Of a stretch of DNA of 64,000 bases, positions 11,908 through 22,834 are shown one piece after another. Numbering within the stretch: the stretch's first letter is position 1; every line of letters starts with the position of its first letter. The stretch is taken from positions 2,666,001-2,730,000 of the forward strand of contig NC_063022.1 in assembly GCF_020509005.1 (NCBI RefSeq), given 5' to 3'. A program made the translations under genes and the position numbers. The notes under the pieces were generated by a model. The model was given only the letters and a program-made list of their open reading frames with translations, was not told the DNA's origin and made no database searches. The stretch is from Fulvia fulva. Its lineage: Eukaryota; Ascomycota; Dothideomycetes; Mycosphaerellales; Mycosphaerellaceae.

Positions 11908-12306
11908 TACGACGTACAGAAGAGATGGCCGCCTCACTCGAGAAGTAACACCGACTATGACATGCCGAGAGTGCTTCGAGCGCTTTGGACGAAGCGAAGT
12001 TTGTCGAAGCGATGCGACTCGCGCTAGGGGTCGAACGCTTCTACCTTGCAAGTAGTCGATATGCCGTGTTGTAGCTATCGTAGCGTTTGAATGACACTTG
12101 AGGTCTAGTACGGCAGCCACCTCTTTGGTCAGGAACCCTTGGCCGTAATGACAAGCATGTGGCGGAGTCGAATGTGGGCTCTGGCATCTGTCAATGAATG
12201 TAGAATACTAGGTAGTGTGTTGCAATTGAGACCTACAGCTGCAAGACTACCTTCCTCAGCGCAATACCGACAAGAATTCTCTCCCCGAATGCCAACCTCA
12301 CCTGAT

Positions 12307-12945
12307 TCACTTCAAGGTAGCGCCAACCAACTCCTTCACCTTCTTCCCATAAAACTCTGTCTCAAGTTTGGCCTTCTCCCAAAAGTTCTCTGTCGGCACC
12401 TTCAAATTGTGATTCACGGCGACATAGACCACCAAGACATCCAAAACATCCTTCACCTTGTATCCAGGCTCCCGTTTGCGATTCTTATGCAAACACCGGA
12501 ATAGTGGCCCGACGGTCTTGGCCAGACTCTCAGCAGTCCGTTTAAAGCGCACGTGGTGGTGGATCTCGAGTCATTGCAACATTACTGCGCCCTTGAGAAG
12601 CGTGAAAAACTTCTGGGTCTGAGTGTTGGTGAGAAGACTGCCAGCCCAAAGGGTGCGAATATGCTTGATCGAGGGCCCGATGGCTTCCAGAAAGGGGGCT
12701 AGCATGCATTCGTTGGGCCCGAAGATGTTGTTGCCGTAAAGGATCGAAGTGGCCTCACTCCGGACTTGTTGGCAGGTGCGCAGGATCGCGGTGTGTACAA
12801 CGGGCGTCGCCCAGAATGCTCGTCCCAGGATGAAGGGATCATCGTTCTCGAGTATCAGGGAGTACACTCGGTTCCTGAGCTCAGGTGGGAGGTCCATGAA
12901 GCGGAATGGCTTCTCCGTTGCTATCTCGGCAGCTGTGTTTGTCAT
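12307..12945 (-). pseudogene. PPELRNRIY-family gene copy B, interrupted by one in-frame TGA
   Basis: From ATG 12945 the frame reads through KPFRFMDLPPELRNRVYSL, ILRTCQQVRSEATSILYG and LLKGAVMLQ, then hits TGA at 12571-12573. The very next codons in the same frame continue with the family C-terminus (VGPLFRCLHKN to LVGATLK), ending at 12307. A single nonsense change therefore splits an otherwise complete gene of about 212 codons. The intact relative at 13807 and the fragment at 11422 show the same order of landmarks. It could be a recent pseudogene or a sequencing error; translational readthrough is possible but there is no evidence for it. Confidence 0.7.
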
Positions 12946-13268
12946 GTTTGCTGGTGAGACAATGTATTCTGCTCTGACAAGGACTTTCTTGCTGATAGTG
13001 TCGCGGTGCTGGGTGAGATCGGTATTTTGATGGATGTGGATGAAGTCTGGGCAGGAAAGAAGATCGAGAACACAATTCTCGTTGTTGACCTGACGGCAAG
13101 TGCGGAGGATGGCAGCCTGGATGGTTGTGATACAAAGAGGTCCAACATCGTGGGAAGAGATCTCGACATTGGTGTCGTTTTCGAGGAGCATCGAGTAGAT
13201 CCTGTTCTTCAGCTCCGGGGGGGGGGGTCCATGAAGCGGAATGGCTTCTCGGCTGTTGCGTCTGTCAT
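12946..13268 (-). pseudogene. PPELRNRIY-family gene copy A, frameshifted at a C11 tract and truncated
   Basis: ATG 13268 starts MTDATAEKPFRFMD, as in the relatives, then runs into eleven consecutive C (coding strand; G at 13217-13227). With eleven C the frame leaves the family sequence; nine would preserve PPPELKNRIY. The shifted frame then continues PPELKNRIYSMLLEND and ILRTCRQV before losing similarity, and runs into copy B. The upstream frame from 13416 that bypasses the shift has a non-family N-terminus. I read this as a tandem duplicate damaged by homopolymer slippage or by a homopolymer sequencing error. Confidence 0.6.
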
Positions 13269-13806
13269 GATTGTAGTTGATGGTTTCATGATCTTGTTGT
13301 CGTTCGTCAGTGTTCTGGTAGCTACGATGGTTATCGTGACTGAGTGTGGTTTGTGGGTGGAGTCGTCTGGTGATCGATGCTGATCTGAAGCTGAAGAAGT
13401 GTGCCGTGGAAGACATATATCAGTGATCCAGGCAATAAAACCTCAGAATTTCAATTCATTGGTGACGACACATTGATTGTTCGAGTCCAATGGCATTCAT
13501 TTCCTGTGAGCAGCAAATTCACTTCAAGGTGTCGTAGCAGATCGACCTGCTACCGTCGCAGAACGTCGAGTAAAGGCGTGCCGGCTCGCAAATACGCGCT
13601 CTATCGCGTGAAGCAATTTCATTGGGTCGAGAATGCTATCATTAGGCTAGACGGCTGCGAAAGCGCTGAGCGAAGGTCATCGGAGACCCGCCACTTTGAA
13701 GTGCATCCACCATCGTTCGCAATTCCCATATCTCTCGTGTTGACCGACCTCTGGATCCTCTCTACTCGCTGCGTGTAGTTGCATCTTGAATGCCCCGGAA
13801 AGATTA

Positions 13807-14469
13807 TCACTCCGGAGTGGCTCCGATCAGCTCTTTGGCCTGCTTCTCATACTCTCCAGCTTCCTGTAGTTCTGCTGTCGTGTACAACCTTGATGGCGTC
13901 ATGGCAATAACGTCCAGAATGTACTTCATGTTGTACCCCGTCATTCGTGATCGAGCCTTGTGCATCGCCCGCACCCTTGGGCCCATGGCTGCAGCAAGCT
14001 GTGCCGCCCCGAAACTACGCCTCGCGTTGCACCCGATGTCGAGCTTCTGGAGAGAGATAGCCGGCTTGAGCAAGACGAGTGACTTCTGCAGATGGATCTT
14101 GGTGTTGGCGTAGCGAACCTGAACCTGACGAAGGTGCTTGACGTTGCGACCTATCTGTTCGAGCAGACGTCGGAGCGCGATATCGGACCAAGTGTCGAAA
14201 GTGTTATTGGCGTAGAGTATTGATACTGCCTCATTATGTACCTGACTGCAGATGCGAAGAATGGCTGGTTGAATCGAGTTTTCCTGTGCTATTGGGCGTG
14301 AGCCAGAGCCGGGGCGGGTATAGCTCTGGATGTTGATAGGCTTGTCATTCACGAGCAAAAGAGTGTAGATCTTGTTCTTGAGCTCCGGTGACAGATCGAT
14401 GGACCGGAATGGCTTATGTGCGGCTGATCCTGTCTGAGCGGCTACAAGCGCTGTCAGCACTGCGTACAA
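13807..14469 (-). CDS. PPELRNRIY-type (F-box-like) protein, apparently intact
   Basis: The one full-length member of the local family: 220 residues from ATG 14469. Order of landmarks: KPFRSIDLSPELKNKIYTLLL near residue 20, ILRICSQVHNEAVSILYANNTF near 75, a variable helical region, RAMHKARSRMTGYNMKYILDV near 170, and LIGATPE at the end. The N-terminal segment resembles the short helical F-box/2EXR-like motif of many expanded Dothideomycete proteins. An alternative start at 14529 (MTGTVAASAQ) would splice through a 41 bp intron (GTATGC...CGCAG) into the same frame at Val-Leu-Thr-Ala. No signal peptide. Function unknown; a protein-interaction adaptor is a guess from the motif. Confidence 0.6.
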   Translation of the reverse strand: MYAVLTALVAAQTGSAAHKPFRSIDLSPELKNKIYTLLLVNDKPINIQSYTRPGSGSRPIAQENSIQPAILRICSQVHNEAVSILYANNTFDTWSDIALRRLLEQIGRNVKHLRQVQVRYANTKIHLQKSLVLLKPAISLQKLDIGCNARRSFGAAQLAAAMGPRVRAMHKARSRMTGYNMKYILDVIAMTPSRLYTTAELQEAGEYEKQAKELIGATPE

Positions 14470-14529
14470 CCGCGGAGATCAAGCTGATGCCGGAGCATAC
14501 CTTGCGCTGATGCAGCCACAGTACCTGTC

Positions 14530-14898
14530 ATTTCGGTTACTCTGATTGGTGATGATGGTGGTAGTAGTTGTTGGTGATGGACTCGTTGGTGATGGACTCG
14601 TTGGTGATGGTGGCGGTCGTTGGTGAAGGTGAATATTGTTGAAGGTCGTTGTTGTTGACGGTGGTCATGCGGTGATGGGTGGTGATGTTGAAGGGATGGA
14701 TGGAGTCAAGCTGATTTAATGGTGACTATAAGGCGCAAACAGACGCCGTGAGCTTGTGATCACACCACTAAAGCTCATGCTCAGTAGCCTCACTTCAACC
14801 TCACTTCGCCGGAACGCCCGCACGCTCCATCACAACATCCTCCAGCCGCCAATGCAGATCCAAACATTCTCAATCTTCCATCCAGTCACCAGCCAAAG
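14530..14898. other. Intergenic, 5' flank of the PPELRNRIY gene
   Basis: Contains the short tandem repeat listed separately, otherwise nothing recognised. Confidence 0.4.
14569..14613 (+). repeat. Imperfect 15 bp tandem repeat (GTTGGTGATGGACTC)
   Basis: Two exact units and a third partial one, in a broader GTTGGTGATGG-rich stretch upstream of the minus-strand gene at 13807. It looks like simple slippage expansion. Confidence 0.8.
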
Positions 14899-16156
14899 TC
14901 ACCAATCAGGAATCAACGCATTGACTTGCCTCGAGCCCCCTCTTTTTATCGCTCTTGCACCCTCCGCACCCACCACGGGCAACTTCTCCACACCCTTCTT
15001 CTTCATCGCATCCGGCACAAGCTTCGGATCAAGTAGGCCAGCTTGCACAAGCACACTTGCCTGATCCCAGTAGATGTGCTCGCTTTCCAGCTTCGAGCCT
15101 CGCACGTGGAATATGCTTACGATAACAATCTCAATCCGCTTATTCGTGGGCGGTACGCCGGGAAGTAGCCAGGGGATTTCAACGGTGTGGGTCAAAGCCA
15201 CAAAGATCTCATCGCAAACCCGGCCTGTGCCAATCGTTCGTGATAGAAGGCGCAGTGAGACGTTCGTAGCTTGCGGTATGGGCGTGAAGAAGTTCTCGTA
15301 GAAATCTGTCAAGTCTTCCATACCAACACCCCCTGTCAGGGTTGGGGTATGTATGACATGCGCATATGGTCTTGTCTGCTTCATGGCTCGTCCCTGTTGG
15401 CCAGAGTGTAAATACGTCGCCTGCGTGTCCCGGACGGCCTCGATGTCGTTCTCTAGCCGGAAGCCTTTTCTGACCGTGGCGATCGAGCGTGTAAAGGCTA
15501 CCCCATCTGCAACAGGATCGTACTCCTCCAGGTCAGATTCTGCGAAGCCGGGTTGAACGCCAGAGTAGGTGTAAGCCTTGAAAGCTAAGTGAAGCCATTC
15601 ACCATAGCCTACACCAGGATCGATTCGTTTCTGTACGGTCTTGGCTTTGCCTTGGATTCCAAGGACTTCAGGGTGCTTTTGAACGCCAATCTTCGTACCG
15701 GCAAGATGGACCAGGACCTGTATCGATGCCGGGAATTTAGTGTGTACCGAGGGTATCCGGGACGGGTAGTATGCCACCACTGCACATAGCTTAGGATGAT
15801 TTGGCTTGGTGTGCCCTTCCAGTGCTAGAGAGGCGGCGTCCCCGTATGCTGGAATTGATCAGACTACTTTCGAGGTATATTCGGGTTGTTTGCATAGCAT
15901 TACCTACGATAGCATAGTACTCCGAGACACCAAATGCGTCACCCACGGCATGCAGACGATGGATGAAGTCCCATCCGCCTTTCAGTAAGGGAACATATTT
16001 GACAAAGAAGCCTTCTTCAACCCATCTCTTCTGAGTCTCCTCATCGAAATCTTCGGTCTCGGCAGCAAGAATGACATTGGCGCTCTTGCTTCTGTTCAGG
16101 ACGTTGAAGAAGTTGTTCTCCTGGCTGTTGAGCCATGGCGTGCTAAAGGCTGACAT
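14899..16156 (-). CDS. Dienelactone-hydrolase-like / SnoaL-like fusion protein
   Basis: Two exons (16156-15904 and 15848-14899) with a 55 bp intron (GTAATG...TCCAG) give 400 residues. The splice restores SEYYAIVAYGDAASLALEG and CAVVAYYPSRIPS, landmarks of an alpha/beta-hydrolase-like half related to dienelactone hydrolases. The C-terminal half, from about residue 245, is SnoaL/NTF2-like: MEDLTDFYENFF, LLSRTIGTGRVCDEI, FTHT-type motif ALTHTVEIPWLLPG, HIYWDQASVLVQ. Fungal genomes carry such fusions, often annotated as carboxymethylenebutenolidases. The usual nucleophile motif Gly-x-Cys-x-Gly is not evident (AYGDAAS stands there), so hydrolase activity is doubtful. No signal peptide: probably cytosolic. 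Substrate unknown. Confidence 0.75.
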
Positions 16157-16454
16157 CTTGAGCTGTGACTAGCAAGCGAAGTGGTGGACATGGTGAAGAA
16201 GATCATGGGGGATTCCTGGCTGGTGACTTTCTCAAGCGATGATGTTGTTCCCGGTTTCACTCCCCTGCAAGTGTTCCGATCGTGGTGATGTCGCACGAGC
16301 TCTTGGCAGTGATGTCACGATCGCGTGGAAGCACGCGTCACCCGGGACACGAGATTGCCACGAGACCAGTCCTATCTTTAGCCTCGATAAACCGTCGCCA
16401 CAAACAACACTGCCACCAGGAGATCAGGCTTCGGCCTCATACACCACCGCCAAC

Positions 16455-18089
16455 ATGCCTCTCGGCTTCGAGCGCCTCAACGAGCGCAGCCAACGCCCTA
16501 ACCCACTTATCAATTTCATCAAACCCCTCGACACTCCACACAAGAAGACATCCGAAGAGTTCCTCTCCCGTATCGCAGCACAATGCTATCCCATCATGAA
16601 GAAGCACCACATCTCCGTCATGGCCTTGGAGGAGTACGAGCCGAACCCAGAATTCCTCGGGCGCAACTTCAACGCCGGCGAAGTCATACAGCTCGTGCTC
16701 AAGGACAAACAGGGTAGATGGTTGAGCATGGAGTTCGTGCAGATGGTCATGATGCATGAGCTGGCGCATTGCAAGCAGATGAATCACAGCCGGTCCTTTT
16801 GGGGTGTCAGGAACGAGTATGCGAAGCAGATGGAGGAGCTGTGGGCGCAGAAGTATATGGGCGAGGGCATGTGGGGTCGAGGTAGAGGTCTGGAGACAGG
16901 GGAGTGGCTTAATGCCGCTGCACCGGATAACAGTCCAATACCGGAGCATTTGTGTGGTGGGAGCTATAGGCGGCGAGGCAAGAAGCGGAAGCGCGGTCAG
17001 CAGGGTGGCAGTGATGAGCCGGAGAAGCTGAGCTATGCCGAGAGACAGCAGAAGAGGATTGCAAGGAAATTCGGCAAGCATGGCGTGTCGATGGAAGGGC
17101 AATCACTAGGCGACGATGAACTGTTGAGAGGTGCATTGGAGACCATGAATGGAGGCAAGAGAGGGACCGGCAAGCCGAGAGTGGCCAACAGCAAACGTGG
17201 GAGAGAGCTCCGAGCTGCGGCCGCTTTGGCAAGGTTCGACCAGGAGAAGAGCAAGCCACCTGAGAAGACGCCAGATCTCGAGGACGATCTGGACTCCGAG
17301 ACTGAGTCAGAGTGGGAAGGCGATGACGACGGAGACGCTGTGGTTATTAGCGATGGCCACGGGCATGATCTCGTCAAGGTCTGCGGTGAGGGAGAAGATG
17401 AAGAGGAAGACGCAGGCAGGGAAATGGATGAGCTGCGGATGCTCAGTGCAGGGGCGAAAGGCAAGATTGGCACGAAGCAAGCCTCTGGCCGCGGAAAAGC
17501 TCCCCCGATGAAAGGTCAAGCTGGATACGAAGACTCAGAGACCGAGAGCGAAGCTGACGACGATCCTGTCGAGAGCGCTCCGGATGGCGATAGCCAAAGC
17601 TTCCTGGGAGATCCCGAGGTTACCAGTGAAGCGGACAGGTCACAGCCAGCACCTCCCTCACACCCCAGCGAAGTCGCCAACGACAGTCTACCTGCATCTC
17701 AAGTGGAGTTGCTGCGTGAATTGGACAATGGAGATGAACAGAACACTTCAGAAGCCGAGAGCGCAGCGCCTACGGACCAGACCACGAACAATACTCGTCA
17801 GGGAACAGCCGCCCAACCACAAGCATGTCCCATCTGCTCCCTGGAGAACGAAGCTGGTGCGCCTACCTGTATGGCATGCTCAAACGTCCTACGACCGAAG
17901 CTCGTACCCAATAGCTGGCGCTGCAAGAGTGACACTTGCAAGGAGAGCACATACATCAACGCTGGCGATGTCGGGCGATGTGGCTTGTGTGGAGCGCAGA
18001 AGCCGAAGATGATGGACTCGACGTCTAGCGGAAATGGAAGTGACAGGCCCATGGGGTTTACACGACCTGAAGTGCTACGATGGGATTAG
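16455..18089 (+). CDS. WSS1: Wss1/SPRTN-like DNA-dependent metalloprotease (WLM domain)
   Basis: A single-exon protein of 544 residues. WLM proteases cleave proteins crosslinked to DNA and act with Cdc48 and SUMO in the nucleus. The WLM domain fills residues 1-200, with the zinc-binding active site HELAHCKQMNH at residues 101-111 (HExxH plus the third His). A long acidic, disordered region follows. The C-terminus has Cys-pair zinc ribbons of RanBP2 type: CPICSLENEAGAPTCMAC near residue 460 and WRCKSDTC...CGLCG near 490. I chose ATG 16455 (MPLGFERL) because the conserved domain begins there; the open frame extends upstream to 16239 but that part is not family-like. The identification is strong. 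Confidence 0.9.
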   Translation: MPLGFERLNERSQRPNPLINFIKPLDTPHKKTSEEFLSRIAAQCYPIMKKHHISVMALEEYEPNPEFLGRNFNAGEVIQLVLKDKQGRWLSMEFVQMVMMHELAHCKQMNHSRSFWGVRNEYAKQMEELWAQKYMGEGMWGRGRGLETGEWLNAAAPDNSPIPEHLCGGSYRRRGKKRKRGQQGGSDEPEKLSYAERQQKRIARKFGKHGVSMEGQSLGDDELLRGALETMNGGKRGTGKPRVANSKRGRELRAAAALARFDQEKSKPPEKTPDLEDDLDSETESEWEGDDDGDAVVISDGHGHDLVKVCGEGEDEEEDAGREMDELRMLSAGAKGKIGTKQASGRGKAPPMKGQAGYEDSETESEADDDPVESAPDGDSQSFLGDPEVTSEADRSQPAPPSHPSEVANDSLPASQVELLRELDNGDEQNTSEAESAAPTDQTTNNTRQGTAAQPQACPICSLENEAGAPTCMACSNVLRPKLVPNSWRCKSDTCKESTYINAGDVGRCGLCGAQKPKMMDSTSSGNGSDRPMGFTRPEVLRWD

Positions 18090-18392
18090 AAGCGGGTCAG
18101 AGGCAGTCATGGAAAACAGCACGTGATGAATACCGATGCCGTAGTAATGTTTATGCTGATGATGAAACGTAGAGATACCCGGAATACTGTAGATTAGCCA
18201 CTCTGCACCGTTGACCATGTGTCCGAGGGCCGGTATCAAAACACGCTGCCGCTCTCGACATTCGCAGCATATCGCTAACAAGATACTCCTGGGACTATCA
18301 AATTGGGCACAGCGAAGCGCCTCCCTCGATCGCGCTGCCACATTCTCTACGAAGCGATCGCGCGCCATTGAGTCCGAGCCAAGGCGTCGATA

Positions 18393-18800
18393 TTGGTGCT
18401 ATACCGAAGCGCTCGGCAGCAACCAACTATTCGCCATCTGCGCCAAGTGGAGCTCACACACCCTCACAAGGAGCGCCACAGCGGCTTTATAAGGGTTTGT
18501 AAGCTGTTGGAGCAAGCGCCTAACCTGGAGAATATCATGTTGTGTGGTAGAAATGTGGACGAGTACAGCTCGGAGAATGCGCAGAAGCTAGCAGAGGTGC
18601 TTGGTCCACTCGTCAAGACCTTACACAAGAGCCGGGGCTACATCAAGGATCAGAAGTCGAGACCTGCCATGGACATCGTGGGTCCTTTCAAGCACCACGA
18701 GCACCTTTGCTTTGGTATGGATCCTGAGGCCAATGAGGCCAAGGCGCAGGCGTACATCAAGGAGGTCAAAGACATCATTGCTGCTACTCTGGAGGAGTAG
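18393..18800 (+). pseudogene. Degraded 3' fragment of a PPELRNRIY-family gene
   Basis: The frame reads PTIRHLRQVEL, LLEQAPNLENI, LGPLVKTLHKSRGYIKD and ends DIIAATLEE, which matches the C-terminal half of the intact relative at 13807-14469. No ATG opens the frame at its true 5' end (it begins at a TTG), and the upstream 150 bp holds the family landmarks only in other frames. A truncated duplicate separated from the main cluster by two unrelated genes. Confidence 0.55.
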
Positions 18801-20175
18801 GTCGAGCATTTAGCAGACTTGAACTTCGGTGCCGCTACTCCATGGGTGCACTGGTCTACAGATGAGCCAGCAGGCCGTAGATCACGACGACATTGGAATC
18901 GTACAGCTCGAGAGGAAGAAGCGTTCTCTGGGCACGACTCTGAAGCGTTGGCGAGCGTCAGCCCCTTGGGTCAGGTGCAGTCGAGAATGCGTACCGAGTG
19001 GACCGGGAGGTTGTCTGTGGCGTTGATATCTTAGCGGAAGGTCACAGTCTACAGCATAGATTCAATCAACATCCCCTAGACGTTGTTCAGCCCAGACAGC
19101 GGACAGCTTCTCCTAACAACGAAAGATTAGAACGTTCACAACATTTGCTCAACGCCTTCTCTCCGTTACATACTAGTCCACCAAGCGACTGGTGTGCCTC
19201 TAATTAACGTCACGCACTTGTGCGTCTTGGGAGCACGTTCACTTAGGATTTCCTGCAGCTCCGCATACCGTGTTCAGACTCCATTGCTAGGTAGTTCTCC
19301 TGAGAAACGCATGATTGACACGTTCGCAATAATGGCTCACCGCTACCTCGATTGTAGGCGAGTTTACCATGCAGCTGGTCTGCTCCCAATGACCACCAGG
19401 TACTTACTTGTAGCTGCGCGTGTCAGTCATCATCCAAACTCATCGAATGCTCGTCACATGTATAGTACTGGATTGTTCTTTCCAATTTTGTGACAAGCCA
19501 CCCCAATCGCAGCAGGAAAGTACGACGTCAATTCCCAATCGTACCAACATGCTGCTTACACGTTGTATGCACGTCACCCATCTTAGATGTGATGTGCTCT
19601 GTGCTAGATAGATCCGATGGCCGCACGCAAGGACGACACCAGTACGCTCCTCCGGCCCGCCTGGCTCCATGCCTCTGTGCATAGCGCTCACCAATTCATC
19701 TCATCCGTTGCAATAGAGCGATGGCGATGACAGTGTTAGCTTGCTCGCCTTTTGTTGGACAAGAGAATCTCAAAGAAAGACCCACACTACGGAAGTATCC
19801 GTAACAGCCGACCAAGATCATAAGGGAAAAAACGACCCGAATTGGCGTGGTACATGCAGGCATCGTCAAAACATCTATGCAATTTTTGTCCAGAAATGCG
19901 GTTGGGGAAAGGTCAAGTTTCGAAAGCTATCATGTACGAAAAGTGCACAGAGAAAGGTACTGCACACAACAGGATGCAACCTAGAGAGAAAGCTTCCAAC
20001 TTTGCCTTCACCTCGACACTGGAACTCCCCATGGTACCGTGCTGGATCTGTCTTGTACCATGATGCCGAACGCCTCCCTCCCTGTGCCGTGATGCAAAAT
20101 GCTGGGGGTCTATGCAAGCAGCATATATATACACGCGTCGTTGCTTCATCAAGCGAAGGCGTTTACATGATACCC
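18801..20175. other. Intergenic
   Basis: About 1.4 kb without a supported frame. No tRNA or repeat recognised. Its right end is the 3' flank of the GH17 gene. Confidence 0.4.
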
Positions 20176-21370
20176 CTATAAAATCGTTAGCTTTTTTCTT
20201 CGAGAGCACGGTGGACAAGGGGAGACGGGCCAGTACTTCTCACAGCCGAACGTGGCTGCGGTGTCCACTTTCCACATGTCGTTGTATGCGGTGAAAAGGA
20301 ACATGTCCTTGTCGAACTTGGACTTCAAACTAGAGATGGCAGCGGCCTGGTTCTCCTTGGATGGAACAGCGGAACCGTTTGGCGAGCCCTGCGATGGCCA
20401 GCCAGTCTCGGTGATAACGACACGCTTGCCACCGCACGCATTAGCAACACGCTGGGCCTGGTCCTTGACGAAGTCACCGGCTTGCTCGGCGGTCTTGCCA
20501 CCGTCGAAGAAAGCGTGGCAGTTGGCAGCGGCGTAGTCGGAAGCCTGGCAGAGACCGGGGTTGGCAATTATGGCGACGAAGGTGTCAACGGTGACGATGT
20601 TGCCAGAGTAGCCGGCTGCCTTGAAGATACCACGAGCGGTGTTGATGGCAGCAACGACCTCGTCGACAGAGGCACCGCCACTGTTTACGAGCTCGTTACC
20701 GATGCTGATGGTGTCCACACGGTCCCAAGATCCCTTGGCCTGCTTGATCAGGGTGCTGGCTTCGGTCTGTAGGTTCTTGATGTCGAAGACACCGAGGAAG
20801 AGCTTGGCGTTGCAAGCAGCGAGAACGTTGGCGACTTGGTTGCAGTCAGAGCCGTAGAGACGGATCAGGTCGTAGCCAGTGAGCTTGGAGAGATCGCGCT
20901 TCACATCCTCCGCGGACTTGCAAGTGTGGTCTGCGTTGTAGGGAGAGTATGTGATACCCCGGCCAGAGCCGGAGCTGGAGCCACCGGATGGAGCAGAGTG
21001 TGCAGGTGCAGCTGGAGCCTTTGGCGTATCCTTGGGTGGAGTGTGTGCTGGTGCTGCTGGAGCCTTTGGTTGCTCGGCCGGGGCGTGGTAAGCTGGTGGA
21101 GCGGCACCAGCTGGGGGACCAGTGGAGATTGGCTTGCCGTTGCTGTCGACGTAGACGACAACGTCTGGTGCGGTGGCGGTCACGTACTGGAGGTAATCTG
21201 TTAGCCGTGTTCCTCATCTGCATCCTTCACGGAGATATTCTTACCGACACCTCAGTGTGGTTGACGACGTTGTCGCCTCTCTTCTTGTGCTCATGGCGGT
21301 GTCCATGTCTGATGTGGGCGCTGGCGCTCGCGGCGAGGGTCAAGCCCGTAAGGAAAAGTCCGGCTTTCAT
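20176..21370 (-). CDS. Secreted GH17 cell-wall glucanase/transglucosylase-like protein (Scw family)
   Basis: Two exons (21370-21245, 21186-20176) and a 58 bp intron (GTAAGA, branch GCTAAC, acceptor CTCCAG) give 378 residues. The N-terminus is a signal peptide (MKAGLFLTGLTLAASASA) followed by a basic stretch ending KKR, a likely Kex2 site. A Pro/Ala-rich linker precedes a GH17 barrel starting GITYSPYNADHTC. The acid/base Glu lies in IGNELVNSG and the nucleophile Glu in VITETGWPSQG. Such proteins act on beta-1,3-glucan at the cell wall. The last residues (CPPCSRRKKLTIL) are unusual for the family, which normally stops soon after the EKYW motif, so the final 15 codons may be altered or the 3' end misread. 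Confidence 0.85.
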
Positions 21371-22774
21371 ATTTGCGGTAGGATGATGGGGAGCCTGTTG
21401 ATCTGAATCGGGCCAGCCGACGTTAGTCTCTAGTCGAGGATGGTGTGTGGTGTGTGTGGATGTTGCTCGGGTGCAGTGTGAAGTGAAGGTGCTTTTCGGC
21501 AGACAATGGCTGAATAGGAGAATTGACGAGCTGTTGTTCAATCAAAGGCATCCATTGTGCACGCGTGCTTTCATGTGGGAGATTGCGTGGACGGCGGAGA
21601 GGCGCATGAAAGGTGCGAGAGGCGACGATGACGAGACGCGGATCGCGTGATTCAGGTGGCGGTACTGACTGTTTATGCTGTGCTGCGGTGTGGAATGCTG
21701 GATCGCTTGGGCTTTTGTTTCAAGGAATGCTGCAAGGTGGATGAGCGAGCGTGTGGCAGATGTGTATGCCGGGGTGGGTATAATGAGTGTGGGTGTTGCC
21801 AATCGATCGCAGCTCCAGGCGCAGTAGAGACGGTCTGTACGATATGTGGTGTGGTGGTGTTGAGGTGAAGTTGGGAAAAGACGAGCGACGGGGAAAGAGC
21901 GACAGGGTGGTGGTGTACCTCGTATGGCGGAGCAGTAAATTACGGCTCGGGAAGGAGCGTCACAGCTTTTCAACGGCTTCTGATCCATCCACTTAGCTCT
22001 CGTACCTGAGCACGCTGAGAAGGCGGCTGCAGGAACACGGCTGGGCCAAACTGTTTCGAGCGGCCTATCACAGGATTCACAGCCAAGCGAAGCAGCTCTG
22101 GCGTATAAGCTTCACCGTTTCAGAGGGGATAGCCGCCAATCCGCTTGCATCCCTTTGAAATTTGCTCGACCAGACTCAGCGCCCGAGTGCAGCCTCCAAA
22201 CACGGGCTTAAGCTGCATACCTAGACCTCACAAATTTGCCTGTGCCCGTCTGACGGTAGTGAAGAAGAACAACGTTCAAAACTTAGACAGGGCCTCCGCA
22301 CTGACTTTGGCCGAGAGCAGGTGTCCGTCTCCCGCAGTCATGAAATGTCACGCATGGTAGCCTGTAGGGCGACATCTTGCACCGCCAAACACAGCGCCCT
22401 GATCAGTGATGATGAGACACGAAGGTCTGGCCCGTCTGGGCCTTGCAGAAACACACTCACTCCACAGTGTCCACACAGGGGCTTCCCCCGTATTTCGACC
22501 AGCATGTGCACAGTGCACCAACGTCCACCGCCCGTTTCTGCTGTCCGGAGAACACTGATCTCAGCATCTCTTCATCATTGCAACCACTCTCCATGACTTT
22601 CACTGTTCCGAAGCGCTTCGTCCTCTTCACTACGGACGCGTCTACTCGAATCCGTCGGCGTGCTGATGCGATGCATGCTAAGCAGCAAACGCATGAGGTG
22701 TCGCACGCGTGGTACCACTAATAACAGCTCACTCGTCCGAGTCCAGCATCAATACACACCCTCCATCATCACCA
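21371..22774. other. Intergenic with one dispersed repeat copy
   Basis: Promoter side of the GH17 gene on the left. It carries the dispersed repeat at 22149-22323; otherwise only unsupported short frames. Confidence 0.4.
22149..22323 (+). repeat. Dispersed repeat, copy 1
   Basis: This stretch matches the reverse complement of 46245-46444. Long shared blocks include GGGCTTAAGCTGCATA, GGGCCTCCGCACTGACTTTG and the flank CCGAGAG. The two copies differ by substitutions and a 30-40 bp indel. No coding or terminal structure identifies the family. Confidence 0.8.
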
Positions 22775-22834
22775 TCACACAGCCGTTCCAATCTCTGGTG
22801 AGTCCCCAAAGCACATCGCCATCATGGCACCTGG

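Noticed and set aside
13479..13500. GTTCGAGTCC as a tRNA B box
   Set aside because: No A box, acceptor stem or anticodon arm around it.
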